Positions 33,439-41,099 of a stretch of 64,000 nt of DNA are shown here, piece by piece. Both the position numbers and the translations under genes were made by a program. Source of the DNA: Palsa-1400 sp036501625 (GTDB lineage Bacteria > Verrucomicrobiota > Verrucomicrobiia > Limisphaerales > Palsa-1400). The notes below the pieces were generated by a model that worked only from the letters and a program-made list of their open reading frames with translations, did no database searches and had not been told where the DNA came from. Positions within the stretch are counted from its first letter, which is position 1. Each line of letters begins with the position of its first letter. The stretch is from positions 124,001 through 188,000 of the forward strand of contig DASXZY010000008.1 in NCBI GenBank assembly GCA_036501625.1. The letters run 5' to 3'.

Positions 33439-35448
33439 TTAACCAAGGTCGGCGGCAATACCAGTTTGGATGCTTTCACGCGTCGCTTGCAAGGCCGCGT
33501 GCATCTCAATCGCCGTCGCGTAGCGCCGGGCGGGATCGGGTTGACACGCTTTGAGAATGATGTTGTTCAACGCGAAAAACTCCGCCGAGTCCTCGCGCCG
33601 GATGAGCGTGGTGGCAAATTCGGGAAACGAGGCCGTGTCTCGCCCGGTGCTGAGGACATAAAGCATGATTCCCAAAGCGTAAATATCCGCCTGCGGCGTG
33701 CCGGGAAGTTCCGGCGGCGGCGGCATATAGCCGGGCGTTCCCACCGAAGTGCGCAGCACATCGGGCGGCCGGATTTCCGCGATCAGGCCCAAGTCCGCCA
33801 GCTTGGGCTGGCCATTCACGTAGAGAATGTTCTGCGGCTTGATGTCGCGGTGGGTCAGGCCCTGTTGATGGAGGAAATCGAGGGCATGGCTTAACTTGAT
33901 GCCAATCCGCATGCAGTCCCGGATGGCCAGCCGGCGGCCCGGCGACCGCGACCGTTCGCCAGCGAGGTCGTGCGGCTTGTAGGTTGATGGAGCATTTTCC
34001 CAACCCGGCTCCAGGGAATCCCCCAATTCCATCACGTAATAAAAGCATCCCGAAAGTTTCTCGCTCAGAAAATCAACACGCAGCAAGCCGGGATGCTGAT
34101 CGGAAATGGCCTTGTAGCGGCTCACCCCTTTGAACTCCCGCTCGAACGGGTCGGGATCCTGGCCGAAATTCGCGAGATAAATCACTTTGACAGCCCGCCA
34201 TTGGCCTTGGGCATTCCGCGCCAGCCAGACCCGGCCGTATGCGCCCTGCCCGAAGGGCGGATGATGCAATTCGTAGCCGGGAATTTCAGGCGCGGGCTGG
34301 GCGCCGGCAACGGCAGCGCTGGCAGGCGCCGGCGCCGGGCGCAGGATTCTCGCCGCCACAAAGGTCCACGCCAGAGCGCACGGCGCCTGCCCGCCGGCGA
34401 TCACCAGCCAGGGGAACCAATAGTTTGTCAAATAACTGAATGACACGGCTCCGAGAGTCACCGCGGCTCCGGCGGCCGCCGCGACCGCCAGGGCCGCCAT
34501 CGGGCGCAACTGGCACAGTCCGGCCCCAAGCAAAATTCCCGCGGCCGCCAGGATGATCCCTTCCATCCATCCGGATGGGCGGCGCAGCCAGTCGTCGTTG
34601 ATCAAATTTAAAAAGGCCGTCAGATTGATCTCCACGCCGCCAACGGCTTCGCCAGTCCAGCGCGTGTAAGGCGTGGAAAATTTGTCCTCGTCTCCGCCCG
34701 GGATGGACGTGGCCGGCTCGCTGCCAATAAAAACAATTTGATCGCGAAAAAAATTCTTTGGCTGGTCCAGCGCGGAACCGTAGCTGAATCTAGTCCATTG
34801 CCCGGTCTCGCCGTAATAACGAAGCCAGCGTTCCTGCGACGCACCGCTCAGGCGCGCTCCATCCACGCGGGCGGCCGTCTCGGCCAGGCTCGGATACGGC
34901 CCCGGGGACGGAAACGGCCATTGGCGGCGCACGATCCAGTCCGTGTCCGCATCAAACCATCCCACGCCCCAATTATTGGTTCCGGCCGCGCTGAGAAATG
35001 GCTCCGCGGGAAGCAGAGGGCGCATGCCTTCAACTCGCGAATCGCTGATTCTTGACAGCCCCGCCATCAGCACGAGCGGGCGCTGTCGCCGCATTGCGTT
35101 TGACAGCTCCGCGTCCTCCCGCGGGCCGCGGGCTTCACGAAAAAAACAATCCATGACCACAAGCGGGCAGCCGTCATCAGCAAGCTTGTTCAGCAGCCGC
35201 GTGTGCAGGGAGCGGTCCCACTGGCCGCGCGTTTTGTGAAAATGGTCGAAGGCCTCATTGTCCATCATGATGAGGGAAACCTTGTTGGTGACAGCGCGGG
35301 CGCCGAAGCGGAACAAATAATCGTAGCTGCCGTTGACCCACGCTTCACTCATCGGCGATTGCCACAGCAAAAATCCGCACAAAACAGCGAGCGCCGCCCC
35401 GGCCGCCGAAGTGATGATTTTCTTTTTGGATGTGGCGCTGCCGTTCAC
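33439..35448 (-). CDS. CHASE2 sensor Ser/Thr protein kinase
   Basis: The 669-residue protein begins with an N-terminal helix (SAAGAALAVLCGFLLWQS) and a CHASE2 extracytoplasmic sensor domain with SLIMMDNEAFDHF and VVMDCFFRE (residues 50-270). Three more membrane helices follow (WMEGIILAAAGILLGAGL, MAALAVAAAAGAAVTLGAV and WFPWLVIAGGQAPCALAWTF). The cytoplasmic kinase domain runs from about residue 395: GQGAYGRVW P-loop, AVKVI with the lysine, HRDIKPQN with the catalytic Asp. The DFG motif is LADLGLIAE (DLG), and the APE region is GTPGYMPPPPE, an unusual proline-rich form. It resembles Hanks-type kinases; the substrate is unknown. GTG start at 35448. Confidence 0.85.
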   Translation of the reverse strand: MNGSATSKKKIITSAAGAALAVLCGFLLWQSPMSEAWVNGSYDYLFRFGARAVTNKVSLIMMDNEAFDHFHKTRGQWDRSLHTRLLNKLADDGCPLVVMDCFFREARGPREDAELSNAMRRQRPLVLMAGLSRISDSRVEGMRPLLPAEPFLSAAGTNNWGVGWFDADTDWIVRRQWPFPSPGPYPSLAETAARVDGARLSGASQERWLRYYGETGQWTRFSYGSALDQPKNFFRDQIVFIGSEPATSIPGGDEDKFSTPYTRWTGEAVGGVEINLTAFLNLINDDWLRRPSGWMEGIILAAAGILLGAGLCQLRPMAALAVAAAAGAAVTLGAVSFSYLTNYWFPWLVIAGGQAPCALAWTFVAARILRPAPAPASAAVAGAQPAPEIPGYELHHPPFGQGAYGRVWLARNAQGQWRAVKVIYLANFGQDPDPFEREFKGVSRYKAISDQHPGLLRVDFLSEKLSGCFYYVMELGDSLEPGWENAPSTYKPHDLAGERSRSPGRRLAIRDCMRIGIKLSHALDFLHQQGLTHRDIKPQNILYVNGQPKLADLGLIAEIRPPDVLRTSVGTPGYMPPPPELPGTPQADIYALGIMLYVLSTGRDTASFPEFATTLIRREDSAEFFALNNIILKACQPDPARRYATAIEMHAALQATRESIQTGIAADLG

Positions 35449-35579
35449 GTATCAGAAAAAAACCAGTGTGGCAGAATTGCGGGCGATTGGCAGCATTTTG
35501 TTTCGGCTCCGAATATTCTTGAAAGATTTCTGATTGAGCCGCGTATCCTTTACGAGAATCAATCTTAATTCGATTTCCT

Positions 35580-36299
35580 ATGAACAAAAGCACATTCCGC
35601 ACATTCGTCATTTTAACCGCCGCCGCCACCGTAATCGTTGCGGCCAGCCGCGCCTCCAGCCGCCTCTCCAGCCCGGTCATTGTCACCGGCGAAATTCACC
35701 CGCCGGGCACCATAGTCAGCCCCGCCAACCAAATGATTGAAGTGGGCGCGGACGCGACATTTTCCGTCACGGAGGGACTCGGATGGAAGTATCAATGGCT
35801 GCGCAATGGGACTCCGATGAAAGGCGAGAAAAAGAGCACGCTGACATTGGTGAACGCGCAAACCGGCGACGCGGGCAATTATTCCTGCAACGTGAAGACC
35901 GGCCGCGGCGTTGTCACAAACAATCTGGGGAATTTGCTGGTCTTCGTGGTGGTCGATCCTGACCCCGACATCGTGGTATATTCCCTGCCGATCTGCTACG
36001 CCGGCGGCGGCGGAAATTGCCCCGGGCCCTACAAAGGTTACGTCAATTATACATTTACCAACTATTGGGGATGGATGCCCGCGACCAATGAAACGCATTT
36101 GTTTACCGCCTCGGACACCAATCGGCCCAATACGAAAATACAGTACGTCGGCTATTATGGAGACAACGGCTGCGCTGTATCGACGGTCACGGTCCCCTAC
36201 CCTCCCCCCAGCCCGCAATATGGCTTTACGATTTATTTCACCAACAACGTGCCGACCAGCAATTATCCCATCACGCTGATCGGATTCAATCTTCCTTAA
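35580..36299 (+). CDS. Secreted immunoglobulin-like domain protein
   Basis: The 239-residue protein has a signal peptide (MNKSTFRTFVILTAAATVIV, then AASRASS) and an Ig-like domain (residues 45-125) with SPANQMIEVGADATFSV and KYQWLRNGTPMKGEKKSTLT, followed by GDAGNYSCNVKTG, which contains the Y-x-C motif of this fold. The C-terminal half (125-239) is beta-rich with NYTFTNYWGWMPATNETHLF and YYGDNGC, and has two Cys pairs that could form disulfides. There is no catalytic motif. Such proteins are frequent surface components in this phylum. It is convergent with the FecR-barrel gene; the gap is filled by the foldback element. Confidence 0.7.
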   Translation: MNKSTFRTFVILTAAATVIVAASRASSRLSSPVIVTGEIHPPGTIVSPANQMIEVGADATFSVTEGLGWKYQWLRNGTPMKGEKKSTLTLVNAQTGDAGNYSCNVKTGRGVVTNNLGNLLVFVVVDPDPDIVVYSLPICYAGGGGNCPGPYKGYVNYTFTNYWGWMPATNETHLFTASDTNRPNTKIQYVGYYGDNGCAVSTVTVPYPPPSPQYGFTIYFTNNVPTSNYPITLIGFNLP

Positions 36300-36345
36300 T
36301 GACATTCGCCCGGGCCGAACGCGAAACCGCGAATGGCTTTAGTTA

Positions 36346-36505
36346 GAGCGTGTTTTAAACCCGCTTGGACCAGGGATTGCGAGCGCGGCGGGCTGGCAAG
36401 GCGCGATGAGGAAGCATATTGGAGAGAAATCTGTGACCGAGAAGCAACGCCGCCAGCCGGCCCGCCCCGCCACATGACCGGCCAGGATATTTTTAAAACA
36501 CGCTC
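36346..36505. mobile_element. Small foldback element (MITE-like) with perfect 14-bp terminal inverted repeats
   Basis: GAGCGTGTTTTAAA at 36346-36359 is perfectly inverted at 36492-36505. The 160-bp unit is flanked on both sides by TTA (36343-36345 and 36506-36508), which looks like a 3-bp target duplication. The interior contains additional inverted arms (GGCGGGCTGGC and GCCAGCCGGCCCGCC). There is no open frame for a transposase, so it would be a non-autonomous element moved in trans. It lies between the convergent genes at 35580-36299 and 36506-40045, and the right TTA is also the stop codon (TAA on the minus strand) of the second gene. Confidence 0.75.
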
Positions 36506-39500
36506 TTAAAAGTTCAAGCGAAGGCGCAGGGCGAGGGTCCGCGTGTGGGGATATTCCTGGTGGAGGTTGAGCGGATTCAATTGGTAATCCTGGCTCGTGA
36601 TGTTGAGCAATCCGAGCCGGAGTTCGGCGGCGCGGTGCAAAAAACGATAGCCAAGGTAGGCGTTAAGCTGCCAGAAATCATCGCCCGGCTCATTCGGCGA
36701 ATAACCTGAGTTGCTCTGGCCATTCCACACGGCTTCGCCTCTGGCGAAAAAGCCGGACGGATGATTGAAATTCACGGACAATCCCACTTGGTGCAGAACG
36801 CCTTCGGTGTTGCGACGGGGTTGGAAAGTCGGGCCAGCCAAGCTGTTGGGAATTTGCGTAAAATTCTCGTTCAGCATCGATTTGGTCACCTGGTAAGCCG
36901 CGCCGAAGGACCAATCGCGCCCGGCCAATTGATTGGCCGTAAGTTGCAGCGTTTCCTCATGATACTCGAGCTGATCGGACAATTCCGAGGGAACGCCAAA
37001 TTTGGATTTGCTGGGGGTCACGTCGAAGTCGCCTGCGGTTTCGTGATCGCGGGAATTGAGCGCGTCCCCTTCGATTCCCAAATAGGTGCCCGTGTTGAAT
37101 TTTTGTTCCACCGAAAACCCAAAGGTTTCAAAGGTCGCGCCGGGACTTTCGTTGGCGGATGATTCCGGGATAAGGCTGCGGAAAGATTGGATGAAGCCCG
37201 CCACCTGGGAAGGCTCGATCTGATAGCTTTGATCCACGCTGGCGCCGCCGACTGATCGCGTGAAGGCGAAACGAATCGTGGTGTTCTTCGCCGGTGTCAA
37301 TATAAAGCCGGCTTTGGGCGAAATCGCGCTGGTGGACTGTTCAGCCGTGGAAACGGGCGCCATCTGCCAATTGTCCGGGTATCTCATCCAGTCGTAGGTG
37401 ACCCCGGCAATCAACTGCAACGGATCCGCCACCTGCCATTGGTGGTAAGCGTAGGCGCTGGCGCGCTCAAAATACAAATCAACATCCTGGCGGGCCGTCG
37501 CCGCCGGCGCACCGGGAAAATTAAAGAGCAGCGTCGAAGGCGCATCCTGGAAGTTTAAGGTTTCAAAATCGCCATATTGCCCGCGCCCGCCGATAATCGT
37601 GTTGTGCTCCGGCGTCTCCCAAATTTGTTGCAGTTCGCTGGAATAGACGGTCAATTGGTTCTCAAAAACTTCGTTCATGTTAACGCCTTGCGCGAGTGTG
37701 AACTTGCCCGGCGCGGGCGTGAACACCACCAGCGTGGGCGCGGTCAGGTCGCCAATGGACGCGTCATCATTGATTCGGCCGGCCAGAAAAAGAGTGTGAA
37801 CGCCGGGGTCTCCTTCGTGGTGGTAGCCGATCACAGCCGTCGGCTGTTGGGTTTCCCTGAAATGGAAATTGGAGTTCGCCATGCCGGAGTCGTAGTATTG
37901 ATGGGTGTCTCCCCCGTCGGCGTCATAATCCAAAATCCGCCCGTAAATGCTGTCACGGGGAGTCAATTGCTGTTTGACAGTAAGGGTGAACTGCTTTTGT
38001 TCAAATCCATTGTTGACGCGCTGGCTCTGGCCCGGATCGGCGTAATAGTCCTCCTCCACGTTCCAGCTAAAATTCTTCTCGACGCCGTATTGGGCGCTGG
38101 CGCTGTTCCAGGAACCGCGGCTCAGATACTCCGTGTCCGACGTGAACCCAAGCCGGTTGCGCTCAAAGAGCCGGGCGTAATCCTGTTCCGACACCGTTTG
38201 CGACATCGGCCCAACGGCGGCCGGCGAAAGCAGGTTGGCCAGCAGGAACTCGTTTTCCATGGCCGTCTCGTAGCGCAAATTGATTTCATACGGGTCCACC
38301 AGCCGGCTGTAGCTGTCCGCCAGGAAAAGGTGGGCGGAATAATTTCCATAATTATCGTTGACCGCCCGCAGGGCCTCGCGGATGGCCGGCGCGGTCATGC
38401 CCGCGTCCTGGTACATGGCCGCCAGGTTGGCGCTGCGCACGGCGCGGTCCTGATCGAGCAAAAATTGCGAGCGGTAAACCCGCCGGTTGTCATTCAGCGC
38501 TTCTGATTTTTCCAAATCGCGCACGGCATCGTTGATGTTGTTGTCAAGCTGGTTCAGCAGGGCCGAGTAAAGCCACGCGGTGGGGTCGTTGGGGTCGAGG
38601 TCTTTGGCCAATTGCAATTCCTTGTTGGCGCGGCGGTAATCCTGGCCGCTGGCAAAAGCCTTTCCAAGGTAGCTGCGCAATTCGGCCCGCTGCGGCTCCA
38701 GCGCGGCCGCCACCAGCAAATCCTCGCGCCCTCCCTTCCCGTCTCCAAGGCGGATGCGGGCCAGCCCCCGGCCGAGCCACGCGTTGCCCAGGGAGGAATC
38801 GACGGCCAGGGCCTGATCGAACCAGCCGGTGGCTTCGCGTGTTTGATTTCGCGCCGCCAGCAGAAAGCCTTTCAATGCCAGGGCCTGCGCGTTGCGGGGC
38901 GAAATCTCCAGGCTTTTGTTCAATGCCTTCAGCGACTCGCTTTTGTGCCCGAAACAAAACTCCAGTTCCGCCACCCGCTCCCAGGCAAAGCCGAAATGAG
39001 CCGAGCGTTGGGCCGCATGGCGCGCCAGATTTAGCGCCGTTTTCAGGGAAACCTTCGGAAGCGCCCGCGACTGTTCATAATAGGACGCCGCCAAAAATTC
39101 CGTCGCGAGCTGGGGATTGGAAATGGCCGGATTGGATTGCCGCTTCACCGCCGAGATAAGTTCCTGCAACGCGGCGGAAAGATGCTGAAAGCGTTCGCCG
39201 GCTCCGGCCAGGGATGGCGAAGAGAGCAGCGTTTGCGCCTCGCCCGCCTGGCCGACGGAAAGCAACAGCGCGGCGTAATAGACGCGTTCGCCATCGGAGC
39301 CGGCCTGGCGGGCGGCGGGATACCTGGCCAGCGCTTGCGGCAAATCACCGGCACGGTAAGCGGCCAGCGATTCGCTCAGAGTTTGCTGTTCATCCGCCGT
39401 GAGCGGCAATTCCTCCAAGTCAAGCACGGCGGGATAGTAAAAGCACCATTGCAGGATATTGTTAGCCACGAAGCCCTCCGTGCGAACCGGCGCGTGGCCG

Positions 39501-40045
39501 GCGTCGGCCACGGCTTGCTGGCCGTTGGTCAGCACGAGCGCGGCCTGGTCGTTGCTGAATTTCACCGCGCCGTCAATGACCGACAGGATCGTGCGCTCCG
39601 TTTCGTTGACAGCCAGGACAAAGTCCGTTCCCTCCACGCCGGCCACGGCCCCGCGCGTGATGATGCGGATGCGGCTTGGCTCATCGCGATGGAAGAAAGA
39701 CACAATGCCGCGAATCAGATGCAGACCGGGGTCCGCGTTAGCCGCATGAGGGGGCAGAATTTCCAGCTCGGTCGATGCGCCGAACGTCATAACGCTTTGA
39801 TTGGCCCAGCGGAAGGCAACCCGGCTTTGCGTTCCAGTCCGCAGCCGGTCGAACGCGTGCAATACTTGATCGCCATGCGCGGCCGCCCACGTGGTCGCGC
39901 CGGCCGGAGAAACTTCCACGCCCCCCTGGATTTCAACGATGCGCACGTCGTTCTGGCTCGGCGCGGCGCCATCGGCCAGGGCGCTCCCGATGCAAGCGAG
40001 AAAACACAGCAGCGCGACGGCCGTGAATGCGGCTCGAACCCTCAT
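36506..40045 (-). CDS. FecR-TPR-outer-membrane beta-barrel fusion protein
   Basis: This 1179-residue protein has a signal peptide (MRVRAAFTAVALLCFLACIG, then SALA) and a FecR-like domain near residues 45-180 with VRIVEIQGGVEVSP and VAGVEGTDFVLAVNETERTI. A tetratricopeptide segment follows, about residues 230-600 (repeats such as AWLGRGLARIRLGDGKGG and YSALLNQLDNNINDAV). The C-terminal 550 residues are rich in beta strands of alternating aromatic and small residues and end LRLRLNF, with the terminal Phe expected of an outer-membrane barrel. It looks like a receptor or secreted barrel with a periplasmic sensory arm. The start at 40045 is the ATG giving the signal peptide. Function inferred. Confidence 0.7.
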   Translation of the reverse strand: MRVRAAFTAVALLCFLACIGSALADGAAPSQNDVRIVEIQGGVEVSPAGATTWAAAHGDQVLHAFDRLRTGTQSRVAFRWANQSVMTFGASTELEILPPHAANADPGLHLIRGIVSFFHRDEPSRIRIITRGAVAGVEGTDFVLAVNETERTILSVIDGAVKFSNDQAALVLTNGQQAVADAGHAPVRTEGFVANNILQWCFYYPAVLDLEELPLTADEQQTLSESLAAYRAGDLPQALARYPAARQAGSDGERVYYAALLLSVGQAGEAQTLLSSPSLAGAGERFQHLSAALQELISAVKRQSNPAISNPQLATEFLAASYYEQSRALPKVSLKTALNLARHAAQRSAHFGFAWERVAELEFCFGHKSESLKALNKSLEISPRNAQALALKGFLLAARNQTREATGWFDQALAVDSSLGNAWLGRGLARIRLGDGKGGREDLLVAAALEPQRAELRSYLGKAFASGQDYRRANKELQLAKDLDPNDPTAWLYSALLNQLDNNINDAVRDLEKSEALNDNRRVYRSQFLLDQDRAVRSANLAAMYQDAGMTAPAIREALRAVNDNYGNYSAHLFLADSYSRLVDPYEINLRYETAMENEFLLANLLSPAAVGPMSQTVSEQDYARLFERNRLGFTSDTEYLSRGSWNSASAQYGVEKNFSWNVEEDYYADPGQSQRVNNGFEQKQFTLTVKQQLTPRDSIYGRILDYDADGGDTHQYYDSGMANSNFHFRETQQPTAVIGYHHEGDPGVHTLFLAGRINDDASIGDLTAPTLVVFTPAPGKFTLAQGVNMNEVFENQLTVYSSELQQIWETPEHNTIIGGRGQYGDFETLNFQDAPSTLLFNFPGAPAATARQDVDLYFERASAYAYHQWQVADPLQLIAGVTYDWMRYPDNWQMAPVSTAEQSTSAISPKAGFILTPAKNTTIRFAFTRSVGGASVDQSYQIEPSQVAGFIQSFRSLIPESSANESPGATFETFGFSVEQKFNTGTYLGIEGDALNSRDHETAGDFDVTPSKSKFGVPSELSDQLEYHEETLQLTANQLAGRDWSFGAAYQVTKSMLNENFTQIPNSLAGPTFQPRRNTEGVLHQVGLSVNFNHPSGFFARGEAVWNGQSNSGYSPNEPGDDFWQLNAYLGYRFLHRAAELRLGLLNITSQDYQLNPLNLHQEYPHTRTLALRLRLNF

Positions 40046-40408
40046 GGAAGGCGAATTTGGCCGCGCCCCGTTCTGCGTTCGATCGCACATGACGTTACAG
40101 AAGCCGGGCCTCAGGCGGCGCATCATAACGACTAGCACACCAGTCCAGGACTTCATGAGCATTAGTAGAGCCATTTTTCGGGCGGTCTGGCAATGCAATA
40201 ATCATGAAAATAACTCTGACAAGGCAATAATGAAAATGCCCGAGCCCGCGGCGCAAGAGCTTGATGCGGCGCTGCTTTCAAAAGCCGCGCGAATGGCAAA
40301 GGTTTTATTTGGCAGGCCGCGGCGCAAAAAAACGCCGGGCTTCCCGCCGCGTTTTGTAATATTTTCTATTATTGCAAATCTGGCGCTAACGCATATCTTA
40401 GGTGTTCG
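40046..40408. promoter_or_regulatory. Divergent control region between the FecR-barrel and ECF sigma genes
   Basis: These 363 bp hold no supported gene. A 17-bp sequence GCAATAATCATGAAAAT (40195-40211) is repeated, with a CA deleted, as GCAATAATGAAAAT (40224-40237), 29 bp from start to start. The repeated AT-rich motif in an otherwise GC-rich region could be the binding site of a regulator or the sigma factor's own promoter. No standard -35/-10 pair is obvious. Confidence 0.35.
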
Positions 40409-41041
40409 ATGCAGAATCCAAGACAACACTTGGTGCGAACCCGGACAACTTTGATCAAACGCCTCAAAAATTGGCAGGATCAAGATAGTTGGCAGGACTT
40501 TTTCGACACTTACTGGAAGCTGATTTACGGCGTGGCAGTTAAGAGCGGTTTGACTCAAACCGAGGCGGAGGACGTTGTCCAGGAAACCATGGTCTCCGTG
40601 GCCAAACACATGCCGGAATTTAACTATAACCGGGCGGCCGGCTCGTTTAAGGCATGGCTTCTGAACATGACTCGCTGGCGCATTACGGATCAATTTCGCA
40701 AGCGCGGCCCCGCCGCGCCCGCCCGCGCCACTGCAGCTGAGGAAAATGCCTCCGACGAGGAGATTTTGCAAAGCATCGCTGATCGGACCCATTTGGATTT
40801 GGAAGCCATCTGGGAAACCGAATGGAGAAAGACCGTTCTCGAAGCCGCGATGACCAAGGTCAAGCGCAGCTTGGACCCGCAGGAATATCAAATTTTCGAC
40901 CTCTACGTGAACAAGGAATGGGCGCCAGACGAGGTGGCCAAGACGTTTAAAATTCCTGTCGGCCGGGTCTATATGGCAAAACATCGCGTGACGGAAATGA
41001 TGAAGGAAGAAGTCGAACGGCTGGCAAAAGCGATGGCCTGA
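40409..41041 (+). CDS. ECF-type RNA polymerase sigma factor
   Basis: The 210-residue sigma-70 family protein has a region 2 (residues 20-100) with FFDTYWKLIYGVAVKSGLTQ and EAEDVVQETMVSVAKHM, then the WRITDQFRKRG box, and a region 4 (140-205) with DPQEYQIFDLYVNKEWAPDE and VAKTFKIPVGRVYMAKHRVT. It lacks regions 1 and 3, as expected for an extracytoplasmic-function sigma factor. No anti-sigma gene adjoins it, but the divergently transcribed FecR-barrel protein contains the FecR fold used in FecI/FecR-type surface signalling. That gives a likely, unproven pair. Confidence 0.88.
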   Translation: MQNPRQHLVRTRTTLIKRLKNWQDQDSWQDFFDTYWKLIYGVAVKSGLTQTEAEDVVQETMVSVAKHMPEFNYNRAAGSFKAWLLNMTRWRITDQFRKRGPAAPARATAAEENASDEEILQSIADRTHLDLEAIWETEWRKTVLEAAMTKVKRSLDPQEYQIFDLYVNKEWAPDEVAKTFKIPVGRVYMAKHRVTEMMKEEVERLAKAMA

Positions 41042-41099
41042 TCGCCGCCGCGTCTTAGTTTTCGCGGATTGAGGCCGGCCGAAATTCATCCCGACGGCT

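Noticed and set aside
37577..38506. Frame of 309 residues opposite the FecR-barrel protein
   Set aside because: No motif or start signal; antisense to a 1179-residue coding region.
39891..40454. 187-residue plus-strand frame overlapping the FecR-barrel start and the sigma gene start
   Set aside because: Composition and position fit a chance frame over a control region, with no RBS and no homology signal.
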